NCBI GenBank assembly: GCA_031002005.1
Contig: JARYHS010008074.1
Location: 183,978,494-184,042,493 of the forward strand
Source of the DNA: Vandiemenella viatica
Lineage: Eukaryota > Arthropoda > Insecta > Orthoptera > Morabidae
Reading direction: 5' to 3'
DNA: 64,000 nt
Made by a program: the position numbers and the translations under genes. This document shows positions 21,406 through 32,325 of the stretch, piece by piece. The notes beneath the pieces are model-generated. The model worked only from the letters and a program-made list of their open reading frames with translations, had not been told where the DNA came from and did no database searches. Position 1 is the stretch's first letter; each line of letters begins with the position of its first letter.

Positions 21406-21455
21406 TAATTTGTTATTCCTTTTCGCTACTTAGTGCATTCCATTTCATTATTTAC

Positions 21456-23545
21456 TTAGCTGACCCGGCAATGCTTCAATATTGCTAGATGTGAATACAC
21501 ATATAGATTAAATGAATACATTTGAAAGTTTGTATTTAATAGAAATTAAATATTTATGGATGAATTTTAATTACTGTTTCATTCAAATTTAAGTTTATTG
21601 CAATGGTCTTGGATATGCAAAGTTTTTGGTGATTCCATCAGCATATATAGAAAAAAATCTGAGTTTGTTTTGGAAATATTTGCTAAACAGAGAAAAATTG
21701 CACGTGTAAATCAGTCTTAAGAGGGATGAAAAGGGAGAGCGGGTACAGTTTTTAAAATTAAATATAAACTTCATTTTCACTTATTTTAAAGCATGTGTGT
21801 GCAAACTTCCTTCAACATGAAATAAAAACTGTAGATTTGTGTGTTGTTAAAAAAGATTTAAAATAATTTTTAAAATTCAAGTTCGAATTTCTTGGTCAGC
21901 AATTGTCCGGTTGTAATCAGTCCAGTGATGTTTAACAGGAAATAGTATGTACTTTAATAATGTTGCCATCTACTTTGTCTAATTTCACCAGCGTTTTTGA
22001 GATATTTCCCAAAAACTGAGTGGTTTCAAGTGTAAATTTTCCTTAATTAGGTAATAGGGAAAGTGTGTGCATTTTGTAAACCAATGCTAGACAGCATTTT
22101 TCTCTTTGCTTTAATTTATGCATGTGCAAAATTCCATCCACATTGAATAAAGTTAGTGTAAGGAACACAGAAAATTAGGAAAGGAGGGAATAAAGGGGAT
22201 AAGAGGTTGGGATTTGGGAACCAAATGTAGACAGTATTTTTCTCCTTGTTTTAAAGTATACATGTGTGAAGTTCCATCAATATCGGGTAAAAACTGTATG
22301 TAAAGATAATTGGCAAAAAATAAGGGGGAGGTAAAGAAGAAAAGGGTTCCGGTTCTTGCAATTCAAATATAGACCATATTTTACAGTCTGTTTTATAGCT
22401 TGTGTGTGCAAAGTTCCATCAATATCGTATAAAAATTGTAGGTATGTATATGAAATATTGACAAAAATTAGGGGGTTGGGATTAAGGGGGAGAGCAGTTG
22501 GTTGTTAAAAATCAAATGTAAGAAGAATTTTTCTCCTTGTTTTGAAGTATACAAAAGCAATGTTCTATTGAAATCAGATAAAAACTATGGGTTTCAATAA
22601 AGATCACTGGAAATTAATAGGGGAGGGGGGTAAATGAGGAGGGGGTGGAGTATGGCTTGGCAAACTGAAAGTAAACAGTATTTTTCTGTTTGTTTTAAAG
22701 TATACATGTGCAAACTTCCTTCAAAATCGGATAGGAAATGTAGCTTTGTATAAAGAACATTGACAATAATGAAGAGGTGGAAAAGGGAGAGGAATTGGGT
22801 TTTTGTAAAACTAAAATCTACAGTATTTTTCTATTATAAAAAGTATACATGTGCAAAATTCCATCGGAATCTTATAAAAACTGTGGGTTTATGTAAAAAT
22901 TATGGGGGTGGGAAAGGGGAAAGGTTTGTGTTTTTGGAAACCATATGTAGGCAATATTTTTCTGTTAGTTTTAAAGTATATATATATGAAAATTTCCATC
23001 CAATGGGATAAAATCTGTGTTTTTTTTTTTTTTGATTATGGGGTGTAAAGGGGAAGAGGGGGTAGTTTTGGGGTGGAAAAGTAGAGAGGGATTGGGTTTT
23101 GTAAAACTAATGTCGATAATATTTGTCTATTTTTTAAAAGTATATGAGAATAAAGTTCAGTCGAAATCGGATAAAAAGTGTGGGTTTGTGCAAAAAATTA
23201 AGGGGTGGGAAGGGGGGGAAGGGATTCGTTTTTGGAAACCAAATGTAGGCAGTATTTTTCTGTTTGTTTACACTATACATGTACAAATTTCCGTAGAAAT
23301 CGGATAAAATCTGTTGGGTTGTTTCAATTATGGGGAAGAGGGGGTGATTTTTGGAAATTTTATTGCTTAGGAACCATCTCCGATAACCACTCGACAACTC
23401 GCCAAAGTTTCACCATAATTGCAATTTTTCCTTGCCATTTAAACCTTCCCTGAACTTCCACAAATATTTCTAGATCAAATTTAGCCATATCCGTCTAGCC
23501 ATTCCCGAGGTTTAGCGAGACAAATGAACAGCAATTTCATATATA

Positions 23546-23546
<1 letters not shown>
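21456..23546 (-). mobile_element. Non-autonomous Helitron with internal tandem array (copy 2, older)
   Basis: Its 3' end on the minus strand, at 21456, is CCGGGTCAGCTAA, preceded by the same GCAAT/ATTGC stem as copy 1 with an 8-nt loop. The other end (about 23400-23546) shares the caccgagtttcac-type and tttagcgagacaaatgaac segments usual before such ends, but its terminal TCT has decayed into a TA/GT microsatellite. About nine diverged units, carrying tatttttctgtttgtttt, aagtatacatgtgcaaa and aaatcggataaaaa, recur every 130-165 bp from 22090 to 23310. No Rep/helicase ORF is present. Confidence 0.7.

Positions 23547-23576
<30 letters not shown>
23547..23576. repeat. GT microsatellite
   Basis: About thirteen GT units follow a short TA/TG run, exactly at the junction between Helitron copy 2 and the LINE 5' end. 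Confidence 0.95.
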
Positions 23577-23577
<1 letters not shown>

Positions 23578-23579
<2 letters not shown>

Positions 23580-26500
23580 GATGTGGGAGAGACTGCACTA
23601 GCCTTTTCCAGCCAAACGTCAACCTCTCCTTCACGTGGTGCACCATGTTTGCACGGATGAGGCTCTGGGACTGAAAGATTCCCGGTATAAGGAGTCACCC
23701 ACTGCTTGCCAACGGCCTCGAAAGGAGGGCGGAAGAGCGGGGAGCGGTTCAGGGCACCCTCTTGCCCTTGGGGTTGGAAACGGCCCCTAAAGGCGGATGA
23801 ATCAGAAATGATCAACGGCATGGGGATGCAGAAGGCAACGGGAAACCACTGCATTAAAGACCCAAAGGGTATCCCGAGGACATGTAATCCTCTCAAATTA
23901 CATATATCATGATGGCTTCTTCCTGGGTAAAATATTCCGGAGGTAAAATAGTCCCCCAATCGGATCTCCGGGTGGGGACTGCTCAGGGAGGAGTCATCAG
24001 AATGGATAGAAACATTCTACGAGTCGGAGCGTGGAATGTTAGAAGTCTGAATAGGGCAGGTAGGTTAGAAAACTTAAAAAGGGAGATGGAACAACTTAAG
24101 TTAGATGTTGTTGGGATTAGTGAGATTAAATGGAAGGACGCACAGGATTTCTGGTCTGGGGAACACAGGATAATTAGCACACAAGCTGTCAATGGAGTCA
24201 CTGGTGTAGGATTTGTAATGAACAAGAAAGTAGGGAAACGGGTGAGTTATTATGAACAGTTTAGTGACAGGATTATTTTGATGAGGTTAGAAACTAAGCC
24301 CGTCCCAACCACATTAGTACAAGTATATATGCCAACGTGGAAGAAATAGAAAAAAAAATATACGCTGAAATTGAAGAATTAATCCAATATGTGAAAGGGG
24401 AGGAAAATCTAATAATCATGGGTGATTGGAATGCAATAGTGGGAGAAGGAAAAGAGGGGAATACTGTAGGAAGTTTTGGTCTAGGAGAAAGAAATGAGCG
24501 AGGAAGCAGGTTGCTAGAATTTTGTGAAAGATATAAGCTAGTAGTGGCGAACACACTGTTTAAGAACCATGCAAGAAGAATATACACCTGGAAACGTCCT
24601 GGGGATACAGGCAGATATCAGCTAGATTATATCATGGTCAAACAGAGATTCAGGAATCAAGTTCTAGACTGTAAAGCGTACCCAGGAGCAGACATAGACT
24701 CGGACCATAATTTGATAGTAATGAAGTGCAGGCTGAAATTCAAGCGAATAAGGAAGCAGTATAAGCAGAACAGACTGGAAGTGAATAAACTGAAACAATC
24801 TAGCACAAGAGAAAAATTTGCAGAAATGGTAGACTTAGGTCTAAGAAGTAACTGTGAAAGGAGCTCAACCGAGGACGAATGGAATGCATTAAAGACCGAA
24901 ATAATGAAAGCTGGCAAAGAAAAATTAGGCTTTAGGGAACAAGCTGCCCGAAAACCTTGGATCACAGAAGAAATTTTGGAGCTGATGGATCAGAGGAGAA
25001 GGTACAAAAATGCTCAGGATGAAGCAGGAAGAGAGCAGTACAGGCAATTTAGAAATCAAATAAATAGGAAATGCAAAATAGCAAAAGAAAAATGGCTACA
25101 AGAAAAGTGTGAAGAAGTAGAAAAGGAAATGGTCGTAGGAAAAGTAGATGTTGCATATAGAAAGATCAAACAGAATTTTGGAGAAATGAAGAAAAGAGGT
25201 ATGAACATTAAAGCTGCCGATGGGAAACCTCTTTTAAGCTCAGAAGATAGAGCTAACCGATGGAAGGAATACATTGAGAAACTGTATGATGGGGACGACT
25301 TGAACAATAGTGTATTGGAAAAGGAAGGCGATGTCGACATTGATGACTTAGGAGATCCTGTTTTGAGGACAGAATTTAATAAAGCTCTGAATGACTTGAA
25401 AGCAAATAAGGCAGTTGGAATTGATGAGATCCCTGCAGAACTTCTTAAATCTCTAGGAGAGGAAGGAATCGAAAGATTATTCAAGCTGATATCAAAAAGT
25501 TATGAAACAGGAGAAATTCCAACTGATTTTAATAAAAATATCATCTTCACACTTCCAAAGAAAGCACAAGCCGACAAATGTGAGAATTATCGCACCATTA
25601 GTCTAACATCACATGCTTCAAAATTACTGACCAGAATAATATACAGAAGGATGGAAAGGGTAGTAGAAGAGATAGTAGGTGAAGATCAGTTTGGGTTTAG
25701 GAAAAATCGCGGTACAAGGGAAGCAATTCTGTCTTTAAGATTAATACTTGAAGGGCGGATCAAGAAAAACAAAGATACTTTTATGGCATTTGTTGATTTA
25801 GAAAAAGCTTTTGATAATGTTAGGTGGGACAAGATGTTCAAAATTTTAAAGAAGTCAGGTCTAAAGTATCGAGATAGAAGAATACTCTATAAACTATATA
25901 AGAATCAAGTGGCTGTAATAAAAGTAGAGAATCACGAGAGACATGCATCAGTTAAAAAGGGTGTGAGACAAAGGTTGTAGTCTATCCCCGTTATATTCAA
26001 CTTGTATGTAGAAGAAGCATGAAGAAAGTCAAAGAAAAATTTCCATGGGGCATAAGTTTTCAGGGGAGAAAAAATCAGTATGCTACGATTTGCTGATGCA
26101 GTTGTCTTGTTAGCAGAGAGGGGCTGAGGATATTGAGAATGTTACTGATGGCATGCAACAAAATACTGATGGAACATTCGGACTGAATATAAATCAAAGC
26201 AAGACGAAAAGTGATGAAATGTAGCAGAATTATACCAATACTAGTAGATTAAAATATAATTAGGATTCAGGTGCAATAGGGAGAGTGAGTGAGTTCTGTT
26301 ACTTGGGAAGCAAAATTACAACCGATGGCCGAAGCAGGAATGATGTTAAAAGCAGAATAGCACTAGCAAAAAGAGCCTTCATGAAAAAGAGAAACCTTTT
26401 AGTTTCAAATATTGATCTAGGAATTAGAAAGAACTTTTAAAACTCTATGTGTGGAGCACAGCACTTTACGGTAGCGAAACATGGACTTTAGGAATACCGG

Positions 26501-26785
26501 AAAGAAAGAAACTTGAAGCATTTGAAATGTGGTGCTACAGAAGAATGCTGAAAATTAGGTGGACAGACAAAGTAAGAAATGAACGAGTTTTGGAAATGAT
26601 GGGTGAGAAAAGAAGTTTATGGAAGAAGCTTACAGGAAAGAAGAGACAGGCTGGTAGGTCATATTTTGAGACATGCTGGATTGTTAATTTGTTAGTGGAG
26701 GGAACAGTCGAAGGTAAGAACTGTAGAGGTAGACAGAGATTAGAATATATGAAGAGATAATGAGGACGTGGGTGTAAGGTATGTA
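23578..26785 (+). mobile_element. RTE-type LINE, nearly full length at its 5' end, cut by the assembly gap
   Basis: A GC-richer 5' UTR (23578-23905) precedes the coding region. The polyprotein has an apurinic-type endonuclease (RVGAWNVRSLNRAGRLENL, EIKWKD, GDWNA, LDYIMV, SDHNLI), a basic linker, RT (ANKAVGIDEIPAELLKSLG, ENYRTISLTSHASKLLTRII, GEDQFGFRKNRGTREAI, AFVDLEKAFDNVRWDK, GVRQ, FADAVVL) and a C-terminal YGSETWTL ... FEMWCYRRMLKI region. The order matches RTE/BovB-like LINEs, often annotated in insects as craniofacial development protein 2-like. The 3' end is hidden by the gap; the copy at 44934 shows what should follow. Confidence 0.9.
24001..26760 (+). pseudogene. Endonuclease-reverse transcriptase of the RTE LINE, frameshifted
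   Basis: The endonuclease starts near 24001 (MDRNILRVGAWNVRSLNRAG). The frame breaks at about 24340 after VQVYMPT and resumes in another frame at 24337-25980. That frame contains the rest of the endonuclease (GDWNAIVGEG, SDHNLIVMK) and RT motifs 0-4. It ends at GVRQRL* because one extra A precedes the GGTTGT of the usual GVRQGCSLSP motif. Beyond, further frameshifts separate FADAVVLLAE (catalytic FADD changed to FADA), YLGSKITTDGRS and the C-terminal WSTALYGSETWTLGIPERKK frame (26449-26760). At least three frame lesions and one catalytic Asp substitution make it non-functional. Confidence 0.88.
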
Positions 26786-27785
26786 NNNNNNNNNNNNNNN
26801 NNNNNNNNNNNNNNNNNNNNNNNNNNNNNNNNNNNNNNNNNNNNNNNNNNNNNNNNNNNNNNNNNNNNNNNNNNNNNNNNNNNNNNNNNNNNNNNNNNNN
26901 NNNNNNNNNNNNNNNNNNNNNNNNNNNNNNNNNNNNNNNNNNNNNNNNNNNNNNNNNNNNNNNNNNNNNNNNNNNNNNNNNNNNNNNNNNNNNNNNNNNN
27001 NNNNNNNNNNNNNNNNNNNNNNNNNNNNNNNNNNNNNNNNNNNNNNNNNNNNNNNNNNNNNNNNNNNNNNNNNNNNNNNNNNNNNNNNNNNNNNNNNNNN
27101 NNNNNNNNNNNNNNNNNNNNNNNNNNNNNNNNNNNNNNNNNNNNNNNNNNNNNNNNNNNNNNNNNNNNNNNNNNNNNNNNNNNNNNNNNNNNNNNNNNNN
27201 NNNNNNNNNNNNNNNNNNNNNNNNNNNNNNNNNNNNNNNNNNNNNNNNNNNNNNNNNNNNNNNNNNNNNNNNNNNNNNNNNNNNNNNNNNNNNNNNNNNN
27301 NNNNNNNNNNNNNNNNNNNNNNNNNNNNNNNNNNNNNNNNNNNNNNNNNNNNNNNNNNNNNNNNNNNNNNNNNNNNNNNNNNNNNNNNNNNNNNNNNNNN
27401 NNNNNNNNNNNNNNNNNNNNNNNNNNNNNNNNNNNNNNNNNNNNNNNNNNNNNNNNNNNNNNNNNNNNNNNNNNNNNNNNNNNNNNNNNNNNNNNNNNNN
27501 NNNNNNNNNNNNNNNNNNNNNNNNNNNNNNNNNNNNNNNNNNNNNNNNNNNNNNNNNNNNNNNNNNNNNNNNNNNNNNNNNNNNNNNNNNNNNNNNNNNN
27601 NNNNNNNNNNNNNNNNNNNNNNNNNNNNNNNNNNNNNNNNNNNNNNNNNNNNNNNNNNNNNNNNNNNNNNNNNNNNNNNNNNNNNNNNNNNNNNNNNNNN
27701 NNNNNNNNNNNNNNNNNNNNNNNNNNNNNNNNNNNNNNNNNNNNNNNNNNNNNNNNNNNNNNNNNNNNNNNNNNNNNNNNNNNNN
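26786..27785. other. Assembly gap of exactly 1000 Ns
   Basis: The run of N is exactly 1000 long, a placeholder size rather than a measured one. Its left edge lies in the last codons or 3' UTR of the RTE LINE; its right edge lies in a SINE-B copy. ORFs spanning it are meaningless. Confidence 1.
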
Positions 27786-27975
27786 GTGTTACAACTAGGG
27801 GGAACCACAGTTTAACGTGGAATGAATCACGGAAGCATTCTGGCGTATTTCAGCTGTGCCAGAGGTGAAGGTCGGGTTAAGGGCGTATGAAATTCCCTGC
27901 CGTTACAGAGATTCGAACCGGGGACCTTTCGATCTCCAGTCATAAACCACTGAGCCACTAGGCCTTTCTTTATTC
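27786..27975 (-). mobile_element. SINE-B copy, truncated by the gap
   Basis: On the minus strand, a tRNA-like head (tagtggctcagtggttta as A box, ggttcgaatct as B box) is followed by a body ending near the gap with the complement of cacagtttaacgtggaa. The same body segment appears at 51465 and 58450. Confidence 0.7.
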
Positions 27976-27999
27976 TGACTGTTATTCCTATTATTTTTT

Positions 28000-28140
28000 A
28001 ACTCGACCTTCACACCTCGTCGACGTCGAGATCATTAGAGGCGGGAGAGGATTGGCTGCCAGGGTGGGAAGGAATTAGACCACGGGCGGGCTTTTCAAGG
28101 AACCAGCCCGACATTTGCTTGCAGTTATTTCGGAAAACCA

Positions 28141-28178
<38 letters not shown>

Positions 28179-28240
28179 GATGGTCGGATTGAGATTTGAA
28201 CCCACGTCCTCCTGGATGCCAGGTCAATCGTTAGCTAATT
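28000..28240 (-). mobile_element. SINE-A copy with an internal 33-bp poly(A) tract
   Basis: The complement of the family 3' end (cgtcgacgtcgagatcattagaggcggg) is at the left, the body in the middle, and the B box (complement of gagatttgaacccacg) at the right. A run of 33 A at 28142-28174 replaces the short aaaacc segment of other copies, so it is a microsatellite expansion inside the SINE rather than a tail. Confidence 0.8.
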
Positions 28241-30689
28241 ATTTAAATAATTTTCTCTAATCTTTTCTTGGAACAGTATTATTTCCTTAATAAGAAATTC
28301 GTTTGTCTGTTCAGAACATGGAAATTGCAAAATTTTCAATCTATCAAAAAAGGCTGTGAATGTATATAATCCTTAATAGTGAGGGGAATTTAACAGCAGC
28401 ATCCATCTTTAAAAGCTGTATAAAATTCATTTAATTTAGGTATATTTCTAACTAGTTTGTAAAAGATTTCAGCCCTATCACAATTCAAATAAAATTTAAC
28501 CGTTAACATTGTTGAACAAAGTTTTCGACTTAGTAGTGCTCGATCTGAAATTCGTTAGCACTTATTTATTTATTGGCATGTCGAGTTTTCAATGTGGGAT
28601 AAATTTTAGGAAGAACAAAGACTCCTTTAAACGTTTAGGTTGTTAATTCTGGCAAGTACACAAATATTGTCAGTACTTCTATGTCATGTTATCCGTTAGT
28701 TAAGTGCATTCACAAAGTTTGTGCGCCCAAAAAAGAAAAAAACTTGCGCTTGACATCACATATAACCTACCTTTCAGAAGACGAATGGTTAACGTGGATA
28801 GATCTTAAATAATGTAAGGGTGTAAGATATTAAAACGTTTAACGACCTGGCTAGATATATCATAATGGATAATTTTATAAATAATTCCGTCAAAAACAAC
28901 TGTTTTGGTGAATTCATCAAAACAGTTGTTTTTGGCAGAAGTATGTATAAAATTACTGTTTAACAACTGCGGAAATATGGCCTGTAACCACTTTAATATA
29001 TCATTATGGAATTTGTTGTTCTGATGTACTTTTGATTAAAGATACTTCCCGAACCGAGAAACGTAGTTATCTAAAGCAATCATTTCTTCCTACTGCTTGA
29101 CAGTCATTCCTGTGGTATCATCTATTTTCTGTTATCTCCCCATTTGTAGCTTTCCTGGAGAAGAAACACTCCCTGAGTAGAATGCACAGAAAGGAAACCT
29201 GCTGCGCAGTTACTAAAACATCAGTCCAGCGACGTTGCGCAGTAGCGGTGACGCCTGATTCACTTTAGTCCGAACCTTCTACACTATTCTGGATACATTG
29301 AAGCTAAGGCCAGGAGAATGCTGCTATAAAAAAAATCAGGACTACTTGTTATTAATACGTTTAACACAAATGTCCCACTGCAAAATTCGTTCATTTTACT
29401 TTGCCCTTTGGCTAACAGTATCTCCTCCCGCACTTCGAGACTCATATAAGTGTAGGTGACCTAGATATTTGTATCAAACTATTTCTTCCGTGCGCTTTCT
29501 ACGAACGAGAATTCACTTTCGAGCACTATATCTTTCCAGCAATGATCTATACACTGATAACATGCAAATATTGCTAAGTCCGAGGAGAGTAGATAGTAAT
29601 AAAAACTTGAGTTACATTTTAACCGAGGAAAAGTCTAGATACGATTCTTCAGCCATGCAACATGCTTCTTATAGCCAATAATGGACAACATTCATATTAC
29701 TCTTTCCATAGAAATTTCAGCATAGTCGGGTAATCTGACAGTACTGCCGTTACGAGCTAGCGACAAAATCTGTGGTGCACAACATGAAAAATGTGATTAT
29801 TATAAATGCTAACGAAAATTGAACAAAAGGTGTTTAATTCAAAATGATACACAATGCATGTGTTTTGCTGAAATTTGGCTACCAAATATTTAGTCTAAGA
29901 CCACTAAATTAATGTGAAACGTATTGAAAATAGCGCTGAAGAATCTTTAAATGAATTTAATAGTTAGAAATTATATTTAAACAGAGGACATGGCAGTGTT
30001 ACATTAGTACACTGGTCAGAGCCACTGTGCCAGGGACACGCTTGTACAAGGTGCGCGGGTGTCCTTGGAAGAAATGAGTGTGCTGTCGGGTCTGCTATAA
30101 TTCAGCGGGTCGTCACGTCGAGCTGTGGAACGCTGTGGGACGCCTCGCAAGGAACAATGAAGCCACCCAGAATACCTTGAGGAACGAGCAGTAATCATGC
30201 AAAAGAAATAAAGGCGGCTTTTCGCTGGGGAGACAATTATAGAGCCGCCGGCATCATGGTTGTGGCAGTAGTGTGATACTCCACAATAGTAACTGCAGCA
30301 ACTTCTAGTTTCGATTACTTCGTAACTTTGTACATATCAGAAAGGTTCCCACAGAAGAGAGCCCTGCCTTTTTAACAGACTTCACATTTTCTCTTGGTTT
30401 TCCGCTTCCCGTGCACCGATCAATCTGCGTTATCAAATACGCTTATCACGAAAACGGTCTCTGCGACATTATAATAGTATCTCAAGGGTAGATGAGAATG
30501 TATTACTTCAGTGCGAAAGCAAAGTACAAGAAACTGTGTGCGCCATGGCTCCTTAAAAAGTAATCCCGCTATTTTCGAAACGTCAGTCGTTTTTGCGTGT
30601 TGGTCCTTTCGATCCTGATTGCCCAAGTTGAAGGATGCAAATTCGGCCTCTGTACCATCCATAGATATTAATCAGGTTACACTTAATTT
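28241..30689. other. Unassigned sequence upstream of the gene exons
   Basis: No exon, RNA or classified repeat was found apart from the palindrome at 28871. CpG dinucleotides are visibly more frequent than left of the gap, especially at 29190-29290 and 30020-30270. The latter resembles neither a SINE nor a coding exon and could be a promoter-proximal or decayed transposon segment. Confidence 0.4.
28871..28954. repeat. Imperfect palindrome centred on gaattc
   Basis: The core arms caaaaacaactgttttg and caaaacagttgtttttg pair perfectly over 17 bp around gtgaattcat. Outer arms aattttat ... and their inverse extend pairing to about 84 bp with a few mismatches. It could be a small foldback MITE or a cruciform-forming site. 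Confidence 0.8.
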
Positions 30690-30870
30690 TAAACTTAGTC
30701 CACAACCCGATGGTTGCTTAGCTCCTCCCGAAGGAGGCATACTAAGCCATTGTGTCAGAGATAGGCCAGTTCCTTCCTCTGGCACCTACAATTTAATGTG
30801 GAACCGAAAAAAACTGGCGTACTCTTATGATCAAACACTTAGAAATTCCGGGACCGGACCAGCGTACTTT
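30690..30870 (-). mobile_element. Probable SINE-B related repeat
   Basis: The segment ctacaatttaatgtggaacc matches the body of SINE-B at 51470 and 58450 in the same orientation. The outer part (cacaacccgatggtt ... gtgtcagagataggcc) recurs in diverged form at 49455-49545. The tRNA head is not clear here. Confidence 0.45.
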
Positions 30871-32119
30871 TGAAACCACCGCTCACACTTAACTGTCTTG
30901 TAAACAAAGTAGGCTGTTGAGATTAGGCAAGAAGTCTTGAGTGTTGTTGCAATGCCTCACCATTAGGTAAGAAGTTTGTTAATTTACTCTGTCCAGTCGT
31001 TTGAACTGAAATAGATCAGATTTAGTGTTTCGAAACGAGACAGAAGTAGCACCGTTTTGTGGAGACTTGCTGCCACCAATTCTTCTTTTCATACCATCTG
31101 CAAAGTTTCCGTACCTCGCTCACACACTGGAATAAAGCTTTTAGGCTTAATCAATACTTATTCTTGTGTTGTTACTGTTAACAGATTCTTCGATAGTATT
31201 TCGCCTTTATTAGCTTTGAATTTGGAAACTGTTTACGCCTGATAAGACACCTATCTACACGCTTTGTTTCAAACTTCATTAGGATTTAAGGAAGGGTGAT
31301 GTATTTCAATAGTAGTTTCAATCAAATGCTGTGCTTCTTTCATGCCTGCGTTTCTGAGAATAATGAGAACTTGTTAAATCATTATGTCCCATCATTGCTC
31401 AAGTTAAATATAATTATTGATTAAGGCTCCATTAACGCTAGTATATTGCTAAACTGCCAAAGTGCTAAAAAAAAAATATGCTCATCAGTTCAATAAGGTG
31501 CTGTAAGTATTAGTGACAATTGCAGCGATTTCCATCGATTCACTCATCAGTGTGTAGCGTTTATACAACTCCAGATATGTTTATTAGTTTGTTTATTTCC
31601 ATAACTGAAGATATAAGCCAAGAATGGATGGTGCAGTGATTCTGGTGTGTATTTAAACAGAGCTTGAGAAAGCATGTCTGTCTTACTGTGCCGAGAATAC
31701 CCTTAGTAACTGCGCCTGGGATTTATCTTTATCCAGTACTTTTAACACCATCGTGTTGTTGTAGAGCAGTATACGTCCCGGTTGACACGGAGCAACTTAA
31801 AATTCATCTTGGATAGAAATTGTGATTGTAGTACTTTTAAGGAATTAGTGTTCACAGGTTATTATTTTGTTTTTATAATTTCATTCGTTTCTCCATGCAG
31901 TACAGCATTATTATTATTATTATTATTTTAAAAGAAATCACGTTAATGTTGTGTTCTTAAAAGCGAAGTGTTTTTTAAGTAAAACATCGAAAAGTGACTA
32001 ACCATCAATTTACTGATCCTTTAGTACTCACCACCTATCATGTTGCTACGTGTAACATAACTCTTTTCTTTCTTAATCTGTAAATTTACACTTAGGTTGA
32101 ATTTTCTTCTTTTTTGCTA
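30871..32119. other. Unassigned sequence
   Basis: Nothing recognisable except an ATT microsatellite near 31910 and short A runs near 31470. Small open frames show no domain features. Confidence 0.45.
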
Positions 32120-32325
32120 CGGTTTTACGCCTGATCGACGTCGAGGTTATTACAGGCAGGAAAGAACTGGGGATAAAGAACGGAAAGGAACTTCGCCTTC
32201 GCATTTTGAAGGAACCACCGGGCATTCGCCTGAAGTTATTCTGGGAAACCATGGAATACTGAAATCTAAGTGGCCAGACGGGGATTCAAACCTGCGATCT
32301 AAGACAGTAATGTTACCATCCTAGA
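32120..32325 (-). mobile_element. SINE-A copy
   Basis: At the left, the complement of the family 3' end (tttacgcctgatcgacgtcg); then ggaaccaccgggcattcgcc and the body; at the right, the B box complement (cggggattcaaacctg). The tRNA head is cut after about 30 bp. Confidence 0.85.

Noticed and set aside
26684..27868. Long ORFs of about 350 codons on both strands
   Set aside because: They consist almost entirely of N from the assembly gap.
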